Shown: piece after piece, positions 41,869-50,974 of the stretch
How positions within the stretch are numbered: the first letter of the stretch is position 1
Layout of the letters: each line of letters opens with the position of its first letter
Source: Leptotrichia sp. oral taxon 847
GTDB lineage: Bacteria > Fusobacteriota > Fusobacteriia > Fusobacteriales > Leptotrichiaceae
Direction: 5' to 3'
DNA length: 64,000 nucleotides
Assembly (NCBI RefSeq): GCF_001553645.1
Contig: NZ_CP014231.1
Coordinates: 806,001 to 870,000, forward strand
Position numbers and translations under genes: made by a program
Notes under the pieces: model-generated
Database searches by the model: none
What the model was told of the DNA's origin: nothing
Seen by the model: the letters and a program-made list of their open reading frames with translations, nothing else

Positions 41869-43554
41869 TTAAATAACTTTCAGTCCTCTCTCCTTTAATT
41901 CACTTGCATATTTAACAGCAGTTTTGTGATCTGTAATCATGACGAGCTGATTTCCACTTTGAATTTTTGTATTACCTTTCGCTATATGATCTTCTCCTTC
42001 GGCTCTGACACTTACAATCAAAATATTTTCTGGCAACTTCAATTCTTTGACTAACTTACCGTCAAATTCCGAATTTACTCCTACAGGAATTAACAAAGTA
42101 ACAATTTTATCCTCATTATTTCTTTTGTTTTTATTATATCTTTCCTTCCACCAATTTTCCAATATTTCGAGTCTTTTTTCCTTTTTTCTCTTCTCTTTTT
42201 TTATTTTTTCCTTTTCTTTTTTCGCTTGAGAAATCTCTTTTTCAAACATGTTTAAATAAAGTCTTTCATATATTGGCTCCATTTTAAATAATTCAGTAAA
42301 AATATAGACTATTGTACAAACGATGATAAGCATATACAAATAAGAAAAATTTCCCGTCATTTCCAAAATTAATGTAATTCCTGTAATTGGCGCTCTCACA
42401 ACTGCTGTAAAATAAGCCGCCATTCCAAGTATCATAAAATGTACAATTATTTCATTTGGAATTTCAAAATAGTGATTTAATACTTCGCCGTAAACTTTTC
42501 CAGATAAAGCTCCTATCACTAACATCGGCAAAAAAATTCCGCCAGGAAATCCTGATGAATAGCAAAACATTGTATAAAAAAATTTCATTACTAAAATCAT
42601 AACTAAAAATTTTAGAGCCACTTTTGCAGAAAACATTTTTTCAATTAAATCATGTCCTCCGCCTGTTATTTCTTTAAAAAAGATTGCCACTAAGTAGACA
42701 ACCACCATAAATAGCGAAATTTTTAAATATTTATTCATTTTTATGTCTTTAAATTTTTTTTGAAACAACAAAAGAAAATATGAAAATCCTCTTCCCAAAA
42801 TTGTAATTATTAAACAAAATACAAGCGTTACAATTCCAATAATATAAATTGGAGTATGTTTTGGAAGCATAAAATTATATTGAAACGAAGATTCAGGTCC
42901 TAAAATCATTCTTGAAACATAATTTGAAGTCCCGCTGGCAACTAATACGCAAATCAATAAAAGCGGCGAAAAAAACTTATGAAGTTCTTCTAATGAAAAA
43001 ATTACTCCCGCAAGAGGCGCATTAAATGTCGAAGCGATTCCCGCACTGGCACCACAAGTTACAAGATATTTTTCTTCAGTTTCAGTTCTTTTTGTAATCT
43101 TTTTAATTCCAGAACCAATAAGCGCCCCCAGATGTACAGATGGTCCTTCCCGACCAAGTGCCATTCCAGCTCCAACCGCCAAAACTCCACCAAAAAACTT
43201 GGTAAATAGCTCCGGCAGCCAGTTAAACTTTATTTTTTTATTCAAAAATGCATTTACTTGTGGAATACCGCTTCCACCTATTAGCGGATATTTTGAAAAC
43301 ATAAACTGAATTACTATTCCCACTGAAATAAAAATTATTAGTCCTACAATAATTTTTGTTACTGTCAAATTTGTTAAATACCCGTTTCTAAAAAAGGAAA
43401 TTTTATTTAGTAACAATGTGTATGACGAAACAATTAATCCTGAAAAAATTCCTGTAAAAAAACAAAGTATTATTAAAATAATTTTGCTTTTCCTTGATTT
43501 TAATGAATATACATTCTGTAATTCATGCAAAATATCTTTTGCCATTTCTTTCAT
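41869..43554 (-). CDS. ClC-family chloride channel/antiporter with C-terminal TrkA-C domain
   Basis: The 561-residue membrane protein has the ClC selectivity motifs GGSGIPQ, GREGPSVHLGA with the gating Glu, and the later GAAAYFTAVVRAPITG-like segment (written GMAAYFTAVVRAPITGI here). About a dozen hydrophobic stretches are followed by a Lys/Glu-rich linker (about 425-480) and a C-terminal RCK-C/TrkA-C ligand-binding domain instead of CBS domains. The gating Glu suggests a Cl-/H+ exchanger. The start could be the first ATG or the one three codons later. It lies 31 bp after ffh. Confidence 0.93.
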   Translation of the reverse strand: MKEMAKDILHELQNVYSLKSRKSKIILIILCFFTGIFSGLIVSSYTLLLNKISFFRNGYLTNLTVTKIIVGLIIFISVGIVIQFMFSKYPLIGGSGIPQVNAFLNKKIKFNWLPELFTKFFGGVLAVGAGMALGREGPSVHLGALIGSGIKKITKRTETEEKYLVTCGASAGIASTFNAPLAGVIFSLEELHKFFSPLLLICVLVASGTSNYVSRMILGPESSFQYNFMLPKHTPIYIIGIVTLVFCLIITILGRGFSYFLLLFQKKFKDIKMNKYLKISLFMVVVYLVAIFFKEITGGGHDLIEKMFSAKVALKFLVMILVMKFFYTMFCYSSGFPGGIFLPMLVIGALSGKVYGEVLNHYFEIPNEIIVHFMILGMAAYFTAVVRAPITGITLILEMTGNFSYLYMLIIVCTIVYIFTELFKMEPIYERLYLNMFEKEISQAKKEKEKIKKEKRKKEKRLEILENWWKERYNKNKRNNEDKIVTLLIPVGVNSEFDGKLVKELKLPENILIVSVRAEGEDHIAKGNTKIQSGNQLVMITDHKTAVKYASELKERGLKVI

Positions 43555-43585
43555 CTCTTTTCTTTAATTTTTATCTTTTAAAAAT

Positions 43586-44917
43586 TTATCTCTTTCTGCC
43601 TTTCATCATTCCAAGTCCTGGAATTGCTCCGCTGTTAAACATTTTCATCATTTGCTTCATCTGCTCAAACTGTTTTATTAGTTTATTCACATCATTTACT
43701 TGTACTCCGCTGCCTTTGGCAATTCTAACTTTTCTAGTTCCGGCTTTTAAAAGTTTTGGATTTCTTCTTTCCTGCACTGTCATCGAATAAATAATAGCTT
43801 CCACTTTTTTCATCTCTTTTTCAGCCATTCCCATATCAATCATATTCGTGTCAACTCCAGGTATCATTTTCATAATTCCCGCAATCGACCCCATTTTTCT
43901 AATCATTTTAAACTGTTTCAAAAAATCCTCAAAATCAAACTGATTTTTTCTAAATTTTTCTTCCATCTTTTTAGCTTCTTTTTCATCAATTGCTTCCTGC
44001 GCTTTTTCAACCAGCGACACGACATCTCCCATCCCCAAAATACGAGAGGCAAGTCTATCAGGGTGAAACGCTGAAACATCATCAAGTTTTTCCCCTTCAC
44101 TTATAAATTTTATTGGTTTTCCGGCAACTTCTTTAACCGACAAAGCCGCACCACCACGGGTATCGCCATCCAATTTAGTAAGCACAACTCCGGTTATATC
44201 AAGTTCTTCATTAAATGATTTTGCCACATTTACCGCATCTTGTCCAGTCATTCCGTCAACTACAAGAAGTATTTCATCAGGTTTTACATTATCTTTTATA
44301 TCATGCAGCTCTTTCATCAACTCTTCGTCAATGTGAAGTCTACCTGCTGTATCAATTATCACATAAGTTGCATTTTCTTCCTTTGCCGCTTCTATTCCTT
44401 CTTTCACTATATTTATCGCATCTGTACTCTCATCTATCGTAAAAGATCCAACTTTTACCTGCTGTGCCAACACTTTCAATTGTTTTTTAGCTGCGGGTCT
44501 ATACACATCAGCTCCAATTAAAAAAGGTTTTTCTCCCTTTGATTTTAAAAATTTTGCAAGTTTTCCTGAAAATGTCGTTTTCCCAGCACCCTGAAGCCCA
44601 CACAGCATCACGACTGTCATTCCTTTCTCAGCCTTTTTAAGTGCAACATTTGTTCCACCAAGCACTTGTACAAGCTCATCATTTACTATTTTTACAAATT
44701 GCTGTGTCGGATTTACTCCTGAAATTACTTCTTCACCCAGCGCTTTTTGACGAATTCTTGAAACAAAATTTTTAGCAACACCATAATTGACATCCGCTTC
44801 CAGCAAAGCTAATCTAACTTCCCGAAGAGCATCTTTCATATTACTTTCTGTCAATTTCCCCTGTCCTCTGACCTTTTTAAATATATCTTTAAATCTATCT
44901 CCCAAATTATTAAACAT
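43586..44917 (-). CDS. ffh: Signal recognition particle protein Ffh (SRP54)
   Basis: The 443-residue GTPase delivers ribosomes making membrane proteins to FtsY. The N domain contains DALREVRLALLEADVNYGV. The G domain has GLQGAGKTT, VIIDTAGRL and TKLDGDTRGGAAL. The M domain is Met-rich, with MIPGVDTNMIDMG, the RNA-binding GSGVQVNDVNKLIKQFEQMK, and the ending GMMKGRKR. AGGAG precedes the ATG. It is co-transcribed with ylxM, the usual arrangement. Confidence 0.96.
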   Translation of the reverse strand: MFNNLGDRFKDIFKKVRGQGKLTESNMKDALREVRLALLEADVNYGVAKNFVSRIRQKALGEEVISGVNPTQQFVKIVNDELVQVLGGTNVALKKAEKGMTVVMLCGLQGAGKTTFSGKLAKFLKSKGEKPFLIGADVYRPAAKKQLKVLAQQVKVGSFTIDESTDAINIVKEGIEAAKEENATYVIIDTAGRLHIDEELMKELHDIKDNVKPDEILLVVDGMTGQDAVNVAKSFNEELDITGVVLTKLDGDTRGGAALSVKEVAGKPIKFISEGEKLDDVSAFHPDRLASRILGMGDVVSLVEKAQEAIDEKEAKKMEEKFRKNQFDFEDFLKQFKMIRKMGSIAGIMKMIPGVDTNMIDMGMAEKEMKKVEAIIYSMTVQERRNPKLLKAGTRKVRIAKGSGVQVNDVNKLIKQFEQMKQMMKMFNSGAIPGLGMMKGRKR

Positions 44918-44933
44918 TTCTCTCTCCTAATTT

Positions 44934-45275
44934 TTATTCTAAATTTTCATCATAATCAAATTCTTCAATTATTTTTTCCAAATTCTCCAATGTAAAATTA
45001 TTTTTCAAAAACAAAAGTTTATTTTTTAGTTCCTTTTCCTTTTCAAATATTTTCAATTTTTCTTCATATTCATCAAGCTGTTTTATCCCCCGCTTTATAT
45101 TATCATAAACGGCTTGCCGTGTAATCTCATATTTTTTTGCAATTTCTGAAAAAGAACTATTTTCCTCAAAATACAGTTCCAAATACTCTCTTTGCTTTTT
45201 AGAAAAAAGCTCACTATAATACAAAAAAAGTATTGAGTGTCTCAAAAAATCTTCCAATTTTTCTAGTTTATTCAT
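44934..45275 (-). CDS. ylxM: YlxM-family helix-turn-helix protein (SRP accessory)
   Basis: The 113 residues start from the ATG at 45275 with AAAGG upstream; the longer in-frame version begins inside the promoter -35 and is rejected. FSKKQREYLELYFEENSSFSEIAKKYEITRQAVYDNIKR is the sigma-4-like HTH of YlxM/p13, which stimulates SRP function. It precedes ffh by 16 bp. The predicted promoter leaves only 2-4 nt of leader. Confidence 0.92.
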   Translation of the reverse strand: MNKLEKLEDFLRHSILFLYYSELFSKKQREYLELYFEENSSFSEIAKKYEITRQAVYDNIKRGIKQLDEYEEKLKIFEKEKELKNKLLFLKNNFTLENLEKIIEEFDYDENLE

Positions 45276-45284
45276 AATACCTTT

Positions 45285-45314
45285 ATTATACACAATTACT
45301 ATAACTATTGTCAA
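45285..45314 (-). promoter_or_regulatory. Promoter of ylxM-ffh, nearly leaderless
   Basis: Consensus TTGACA (45309-45314), an 18-bp spacer and consensus TATAAT (45285-45290) lie only 9 nt before the ATG at 45275. The start of transcription would fall 2-4 nt before the ATG, inside or after the apparent Shine-Dalgarno AAAGG. Confidence 0.65.
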
Positions 45315-45356
45315 TTTTTAAAATATAATTAATTTTTATTTCAAATTTTAAAACTA

Positions 45357-45385
45357 TTGACTTATTAAAATAAATAATGTAAAAT
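45357..45385 (+). promoter_or_regulatory. Promoter of the 45431 lipoprotein gene
   Basis: TTGACT (45357-45362), a 17-bp spacer and TAAAAT (45380-45385) lie 45 bp before the ATG. It is divergent from the ylxM promoter. Confidence 0.6.
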
Positions 45386-45430
45386 TAATATTATAATTAT
45401 AATAAAAAAATTTATAGATAGGAGTCAAGT

Positions 45431-46012
45431 ATGAAAAAAATATTATTGGGAATGTTATTTTTTATTTTTTTGACAAGTTGTGGTAATAGTTCAGAGAAAA
45501 CAGTATCAAAATTTATTGATAACTTAAAAGCCGGAAAAACAAGTGAAGCAGGAAAATACACCACTGATGAAAATTTTGAAAAAAACTTTAAACAAACTTA
45601 TGATAATCAAAGTCAAGAACTATTATTCAAGTCATTACTAAAAAATATTAACTACAAAATTGTAAAATCAGAAAAACAAAGTGAAGATACGAGCATTGTA
45701 ACTGTTGAAGTTGAAAATATTGACACCAAAAAGTTCTTTTTACAATTTTTTAAAAATATATCAAGTAATACTTTTTCAAAAACCTCACCTAAAAAAACTT
45801 CTGAAGAAATACTAAAAGAAACTCTAGAAGATAAAGATTTGCCAAAAGCAAAAAATACAACAAAATTTATGGTAAAAAAATCTTCTGATACTGAAAAAAT
45901 AGCTCTAACAGGTGAAAATTTAGAAGTTTTACTAGGAAAAATAAACACAACTTTTTCAAATTTAGATACTATTCTTCCAAAAGATGAAAATTCAGAATCA
46001 GATAATGATTAA
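45431..46012 (+). CDS. Small lipoprotein, DUF4878/NTF2-like
   Basis: The 193-residue protein has a lipoprotein signal with lipobox near FLTSC (Cys16). The helix KTVSKFIDNLKAGKTSEAGKYTT is typical of DUF4878-type, NTF2-like lipoproteins. A strand-rich middle follows (NYKIVKSEKQSEDTSIVTVEVENID) and a helical C-terminus. It is expected in the periplasm, anchored to a membrane. Function is unknown. AGGAG precedes the ATG and a bidirectional terminator follows. Similar layouts are found in the exported proteins at 21370 and 49078. Confidence 0.8.
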   Translation: MKKILLGMLFFIFLTSCGNSSEKTVSKFIDNLKAGKTSEAGKYTTDENFEKNFKQTYDNQSQELLFKSLLKNINYKIVKSEKQSEDTSIVTVEVENIDTKKFFLQFFKNISSNTFSKTSPKKTSEEILKETLEDKDLPKAKNTTKFMVKKSSDTEKIALTGENLEVLLGKINTTFSNLDTILPKDENSESDND

Positions 46013-46018
46013 TAAAAA

Positions 46019-46056
46019 AATGTAGAGCTGCCACATTTTGACAACTCTATTTTTTT
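46019..46056. terminator. Bidirectional terminator between the lipoprotein gene and nrdG
   Basis: TAGAG (46023-46027) and CTCTA (46045-46049), extended by flanking A/T pairs, form a hairpin with T runs on both strands between two convergent genes. Confidence 0.65.
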
Positions 46057-46558
46057 ATATTCCAAAATCTTCTTTTTTTATAATTCTCTGGTTGCTACTT
46101 CCTCTAAATTTTATCTTTGGATCATACAACTCCTTGACGAATTTTCCGTCCACCAAAACATCGACATATTTTAAGCATTTTTTCCTCAAATCGTCTTTTT
46201 TTATTTCTTCCAACGTATAACCAGTATACATCCAAATATTTTTTTTTGTCTTTTCCTTCAAAAATTTTAAAACTTCTAACATATCTCTTGGATTAAAGAG
46301 CGGATCCCCACCACTTATTGTAATTCCGTCAAGTAGTTCATTTTGATTAATTTCATCTGCGATTTCATTCAAAATTTCATAGGTTAATTTAGTCCCGTTA
46401 TTAGGGTTCCAAGAATACTTGTTGTGGCAGCCTGGACATGCGTGTGAGCACCCTGAAAAATATATTGAATAGCGAAGTCCAACTCCATCGACAATAGTTT
46501 CCTTAAAAGTTCTTAAAAGTCTTAACGAAAAAACTTTTTTTAAATCCTCATTTTTCAT
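46055..46558 (-). CDS. nrdG: Anaerobic ribonucleotide reductase activase NrdG
   Basis: This 167-residue radical-SAM enzyme generates the glycyl radical on NrdD. The cluster motif is CSHACPGC (CX3CX2C), preceded by the NrdG-typical VDGVGLRYSIYFSGC, and ISGGDPLFNPRDM follows. It starts one base after nrdD ends, so it is the second gene of the nrdDG operon. Length is normal for NrdG. Confidence 0.95.
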   Translation of the reverse strand: MKNEDLKKVFSLRLLRTFKETIVDGVGLRYSIYFSGCSHACPGCHNKYSWNPNNGTKLTYEILNEIADEINQNELLDGITISGGDPLFNPRDMLEVLKFLKEKTKKNIWMYTGYTLEEIKKDDLRKKCLKYVDVLVDGKFVKELYDPKIKFRGSSNQRIIKKEDFGI

Positions 46559-46559
46559 A

Positions 46560-48743
46560 TTAAATTCCGTGTTTTACTCTGTCCATTTCTTCAGCTTTTT
46601 TCGCACTGTTCCAACTTTCAAGATCCCCTGTCAGATAACCAGTTATTCTTCTGATTCTTGATATATTGTGGCTTCCACAAACAGGACAACTGTCATAAAT
46701 TATTGCCTCAGTTCCACAATCTTTACATCTGTCAACTGGGTGATTGATTGAACCATAACCTATTCCACTATCTTTCATAACCTTTACTATTTTTAAAATC
46801 ACACTTATATTTTTTCTGGCTTCTCCGTCCAATTCCACATAAGTAATATGTCCACCTTTTGTAAGTTTATGAAAAGGCGCTTCTTTTCGTATTTTATCAA
46901 AAATACTTATTTCTTTTTTTACATCAATGTGAAACGAATTTACATAATAATCTCTGTCTGTAACATTTTTTATCACGCCAAATTTTTCTCTATCCATTCT
47001 TAAAAATCTTCCCGCAAGACTTTCCGCAGGAGACGCTAATACAGAGTAATTCAAATGATATTTATCTTTAAATTCATTTGCCACTTTTTCCATTTTTTCA
47101 ACTGTATCGTAAAGTGTCTTATACGCCAATTCACTCGTTCCATGTTCTACGTCAAATAAAGCATACATCGCATTTGCACCACCCACAAAACCTATTGCAA
47201 GTGTACCGCTATTTATCGCATCTCCTACCTCATCATTTTCTTTTTTATCTCCCAAACCTTTCCACAAATTATTTCCCTTCATAAATGGAAACTGTTTACT
47301 AAGAGCCGTTTTTTGAAATTTAAATCTTTCTAATAATTGTTCTCCAGCAAGTCTTGACGCATCCAAAACTTTTTCTTGAAATTCTTTTACTAACATTTCA
47401 TTTTTTTTATCTATTTTTTCTTTTTCACTAGAAAATTTATTTTCTTTTTCCATTGCTAAAATTTTTTCTTCCACATCTTTTCGAGTTTCAATCGCAAGTC
47501 TAGGAAAATTAATACTTGTAAACGATAAATTTCCACGTCCAAGGCTTGTCTTTTCACCATTTACATTTTCAAATACTCTTGTTCTACAACCCATTGTTGC
47601 AATTTCATATCTGTATTTTTTTGGATCATTCATATCCCATTTTTCGTGTCTATTGAACTCTGCGTCAAGAAATACAAAATTAGGAAATAATCTGCGACTG
47701 GTAGTTTCGCAAGCAAGTAACAACAGATCAAAATTTGGTGTTTCAAATTTTACACTTTTTTTACTTTCATCATAAATATTTTCGTCGCTTTTTACACTTT
47801 CTAAAAGATTTTCAAAATTACTTCGTGCTAAATTATAATCATTTTCAGAAAAATTTAAACCTTCTTTTACTTTAAAAATCTGAATTGGAAAAATTGGAGT
47901 TTCTCCTTTTCCAAGACCTTTTGAAGTTGCTCTTAAAAGTTCTTTTATGACCATTCTGCCTTCATAGGAAGTATCAGTTCCATAATTTATTGAAGAAAAG
48001 ACAACTTGATTTCCGCCACGTGAATGCATCGTATTTAAGTTATGTAAAAATCCTTCCATCGCTTGATAAGTTTCTTTTTTTGTATCTTTATAGCTACTTT
48101 TTAACAACTTTTTCAAATCATTTATAGAAATACTAAAATATTTTGATATTTCTTCATTTTCTTTTTCTGTCGTTTTTATCGAATCAACTGTTTTTTTCAA
48201 AAATGCTTTTGCATCTTTTTCATATTTTTCAGTAATTTCAACATCATTTTTAATTTCCACAAAATTTAAAATTCTATTTTTTAAATACTGTCTAAACGAT
48301 TTTAATACTCCCTTTGCCATATAAAAATCAAACGCTGGAATTGCTTGACCACCATGCTGTTCATTTTGATTTGTTTGAAAAATAATCGTTGCAAGAGTCG
48401 CATAAGTCAAAATACTTTGCGCTTCACGAATATACCCATGTTTTGTAACAAATCCTTTTTCAAACATATCTTCTAGGTCATACTGAAGACAAGTTGTCGT
48501 TTTACTTGGATAAAAGTCCAAATCGTGAATGTGGATAATCCCATCTTCATGAGCTTTTCTAAATTTTTCAGATATAAGGTTTTCAAGTGCATAAACTTTT
48601 GAAACTTCACTTGCAAATTTCATCATCTGTCCCGCCGGTGTCATTGAAGACATATTTGCATTTTCATTATTTGTATCATTTTTTTCCACATTTATTATTT
48701 TTTCAATTGTTTTGTTCAAATTCGGTGTTAATTCTAGTCCCAT
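46560..48743 (-). CDS. nrdD: Anaerobic ribonucleoside-triphosphate reductase NrdD without ATP-cone
   Basis: The 727 residues start from the ATG at 48743 with AAAGGAGAG upstream; an in-frame GTG at 48803 lies in a NrdR box and is rejected. It reduces NTPs to dNTPs under anoxia. Features are HDGIIHIHDLDFYPS-like and HGGQAIPAFDFYMAKG (read from EDGIIHIHDLD and EQHGGQAIPAFDF), the zinc site CKDCG...CPVCG, and the glycyl-radical region RRITGYLTG near the C-terminus. The usual N-terminal ATP-cone is absent: the catalytic domain begins within about 45 residues. Confidence 0.94.
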   Translation of the reverse strand: MGLELTPNLNKTIEKIINVEKNDTNNENANMSSMTPAGQMMKFASEVSKVYALENLISEKFRKAHEDGIIHIHDLDFYPSKTTTCLQYDLEDMFEKGFVTKHGYIREAQSILTYATLATIIFQTNQNEQHGGQAIPAFDFYMAKGVLKSFRQYLKNRILNFVEIKNDVEITEKYEKDAKAFLKKTVDSIKTTEKENEEISKYFSISINDLKKLLKSSYKDTKKETYQAMEGFLHNLNTMHSRGGNQVVFSSINYGTDTSYEGRMVIKELLRATSKGLGKGETPIFPIQIFKVKEGLNFSENDYNLARSNFENLLESVKSDENIYDESKKSVKFETPNFDLLLLACETTSRRLFPNFVFLDAEFNRHEKWDMNDPKKYRYEIATMGCRTRVFENVNGEKTSLGRGNLSFTSINFPRLAIETRKDVEEKILAMEKENKFSSEKEKIDKKNEMLVKEFQEKVLDASRLAGEQLLERFKFQKTALSKQFPFMKGNNLWKGLGDKKENDEVGDAINSGTLAIGFVGGANAMYALFDVEHGTSELAYKTLYDTVEKMEKVANEFKDKYHLNYSVLASPAESLAGRFLRMDREKFGVIKNVTDRDYYVNSFHIDVKKEISIFDKIRKEAPFHKLTKGGHITYVELDGEARKNISVILKIVKVMKDSGIGYGSINHPVDRCKDCGTEAIIYDSCPVCGSHNISRIRRITGYLTGDLESWNSAKKAEEMDRVKHGI

Positions 48744-48799
48744 CTCGATCTTCTCTCCTTTATTTCGTATGTTCTCCCCACTTTTCAAATTCCTCAAAA

Positions 48800-48854
48800 A
48801 CACTACATATTGTTGTCTTATCTAAATATTAACACAAAATATTGTGTTTTTCAA
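48800..48854 (-). promoter_or_regulatory. nrdDG promoter with two NrdR boxes
   Basis: On the minus strand TTGAAA (48849-48854), 17 bp and TAATAT (48826-48831) form the promoter. A near-perfect NrdR box, ACACAAAATATTGTGT (48832-48847), fills the spacer. A second, ACACTACATATTGTTG (48800-48815), lies downstream, with starts 32 bp apart (three helical turns), as known for NrdR operators. Confidence 0.85.
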
Positions 48855-49032
48855 GAAGGATTTTAAAAATTAAAAAAAATTTAATCAAATAAAAATTATC
48901 AAATTTTTTAATTATACTAAATTACGAATATTAGAGAAAAAAATAAAAAAGTCAATTTAAAAAAAATTTTTTATCAAAAAAAATCTTTGAAAATATATAG
49001 ATTTATGATTTTAAATATTAATTTTTTTAAAT

Positions 49033-49064
49033 AAAAAAAGAACTGCTTCATTTATGAAACAGTC
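49033..49064 (-). terminator. Terminator of the 49078 gene
   Basis: GAACTGCTTCAT-type and ATGAAACAGTCC arms form a 12-bp stem with two mismatches, followed on minus by a run of seven T residues. Confidence 0.75.
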
Positions 49065-49077
49065 CCACTTATATTAT

Positions 49078-49743
49078 TTAATTTATTAACTCTGGACCAA
49101 AACCAAATCCTAAATATTTATAAAGCGCATTATTTATTTTATAATCTTGTATTACTCCCCATTTATTTGGGTACTTTTTTACATATACTTTAATGTCACT
49201 TTCCATAAATTTCAAATCATTTCTTTTTACCACATTTAAATAAAACTCAGATATTTTTTCCAATAAAAAACTTTGATATCTTTTTTCATTCATTTTTTGA
49301 ACTTCTTTCTTGTTTTCAGAAACTTTTTTCTCTATGTAATTTTGAAGTTCTGAATTATATGCTGTCAAATCAGGTACTTTCATATATACATTTAAAACTG
49401 CCTCTCCATTTTTTACTTCAGTATTTTTTATTTTATAAGTAATTTTTGAATTTGCAATTACCAAATAATCAGAAGAATTTGATAAAGATGCATTAGTTTG
49501 ACTTTTTGCTATTTTTTGCAAATTGTCTTTTCTCGTTTTATCAACATTTGTTCCCAAAATTTCATTTGTACCTTCCAACGAATTTCCCATAACATTTTTT
49601 CTTACATTATCAGCTTTGGTATGAAAATCCATGAATTCATAAAAAGCATTATTTATGCTTTGTTTTAAATTATTTCCATTCGTAGTTTCAGAAAATAAAA
49701 ATACACTCAAAAATAGAGACATAGTTAATATAATTTTTTTCAT
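49078..49743 (-). CDS. Exported protein of unknown function
   Basis: The 221 residues start from the ATG at 49743 (GAAAGG 8 nt upstream; the in-frame GTG at 49752 is rejected). There is a signal peptide (1-18), a helical Asn/Lys-rich region and a strand pair (KITYKIKNTEVKNGEAVLNVYMKVPDL). A long helix precedes a final KWGVIQDYKINNALYKYLGFG. The strand-then-helix layout is like the exported protein at 21370 and the lipoprotein at 45431. Family unknown. This is the last chromosomal-looking gene before the secretion cluster. Confidence 0.7.
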   Translation of the reverse strand: MKKIILTMSLFLSVFLFSETTNGNNLKQSINNAFYEFMDFHTKADNVRKNVMGNSLEGTNEILGTNVDKTRKDNLQKIAKSQTNASLSNSSDYLVIANSKITYKIKNTEVKNGEAVLNVYMKVPDLTAYNSELQNYIEKKVSENKKEVQKMNEKRYQSFLLEKISEFYLNVVKRNDLKFMESDIKVYVKKYPNKWGVIQDYKINNALYKYLGFGFGPELIN

Positions 49744-49968
49744 TTTTCTCACCTTTCAAAAACTTTTATTAAGAATTATAACATCTTATTCTTAGATTTC
49801 TATTTAAAAAATATTTTTTAGTCATTTTCATTTTTTATAATTTTTTTCTTAACATTTCATTCTACATTTTTCAAATAAAATATAGTGTCAATCCATCTAT
49901 TTTAATTATGTATCAAAAAATTTTTTTAATATAATTCTAAAAATTCATCACTAGCTTTCATTTACTGC

Positions 49969-50949
49969 TTAACTACTAGTCAAAGTCATCGCAATAAAAT
50001 CTATATTTTCAATAGTTTTCTCTGCTAACATAAGTGCTATCACAAGTGAAGAAATTCCAAGTATACTATTTCCAACTGATATTAAATTTAATAATTGATA
50101 CGATACTCCCATCATTGCAACACCCATAAAAACTGTGATTATTTGTATAATTATTATATTTAATCCTTTTTGAGCAATTTGTGATGTACTTTCCAAAAGA
50201 AAAAATATTAAATAAAAAGTTGAAAAAATCATTAACACCAATGTTTCAAAAATAATTACAATATATTTTGAAATAATTTTTGCACAAATCCAAACGCAGA
50301 AAATTAATAAAATTATTTTGGCGATATTTATAAATATTGCAAAAAATGTTTTAAACTTTAGTACATTTTGTAGCAAATTAAGCGGTGTTGAAATAAAATT
50401 ATCGGCTAACTTTCCCAGAGTTATATTTCTAAATTTCTCGGAGCCAAAAACTATTAAACCCAATTTATAAGACATAGAAAAAAATATTTCTGTGAATTCA
50501 GTTAATAAAGTCCCTTTTACTGTTTTGTTTCCAAAAGTATTTTCAAAACCAAGATTTATTTTGTAACTCACTGGCGTTATAAAAACAAAAGCCATAATTA
50601 AATTTTTTATAAAACTTGGAAGAAGCATTTTCAATATTGAATACAAATCTACTTTTCCCACATTTTGCAAAATTATTTTTAAAATATTTATAATCATAAA
50701 CGCCAAAATAATAAAACCTAAAATTTGACTTAATTTTGATGAAATTCCCCGATACAAAACAATTAATCCATAAAAAAGTGAATTTACCATTCTTTCAATT
50801 ACACTCCCACCACCAATTTTTGCTCCTTCTTTAAATACTTTTTCAAACCCTTTGTAATTTGTGTCAGCAAAACAAAAATTACATATTCCAAAAAATATTA
50901 ATAGTATCTGATATTCTATTTTAAAAATTTTTTTATTATTTTTTTCCAT
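49969..50949 (-). CDS. VirB6/TrbL-like inner-membrane T4SS protein
   Basis: The 326-residue protein has an N-terminal signal/anchor and about seven more hydrophobic segments, the polytopic layout of VirB6/TrbL. These proteins form the inner-membrane platform of conjugation machines. No sharp family motif is visible, so the call rests on topology, length and position directly after a VirB10-like gene (25-bp gap). A second VirB6-like gene, apparently broken, is at 57514. It is the last gene of the leftward operon; the 216 bp beyond it to 49753 hold nothing I recognise. Confidence 0.7.
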   Translation of the reverse strand: MEKNNKKIFKIEYQILLIFFGICNFCFADTNYKGFEKVFKEGAKIGGGSVIERMVNSLFYGLIVLYRGISSKLSQILGFIILAFMIINILKIILQNVGKVDLYSILKMLLPSFIKNLIMAFVFITPVSYKINLGFENTFGNKTVKGTLLTEFTEIFFSMSYKLGLIVFGSEKFRNITLGKLADNFISTPLNLLQNVLKFKTFFAIFINIAKIILLIFCVWICAKIISKYIVIIFETLVLMIFSTFYLIFFLLESTSQIAQKGLNIIIIQIITVFMGVAMMGVSYQLLNLISVGNSILGISSLVIALMLAEKTIENIDFIAMTLTSS

Positions 50950-50974
50950 AATTTCTCTTTTCCAAATTTTTTAA

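Noticed and set aside
49753-49968. Left boundary or attachment site of the conjugative element
   Set aside because: The gap is AT-rich and shows no tRNA end, integrase or direct repeat that would define an attachment site.
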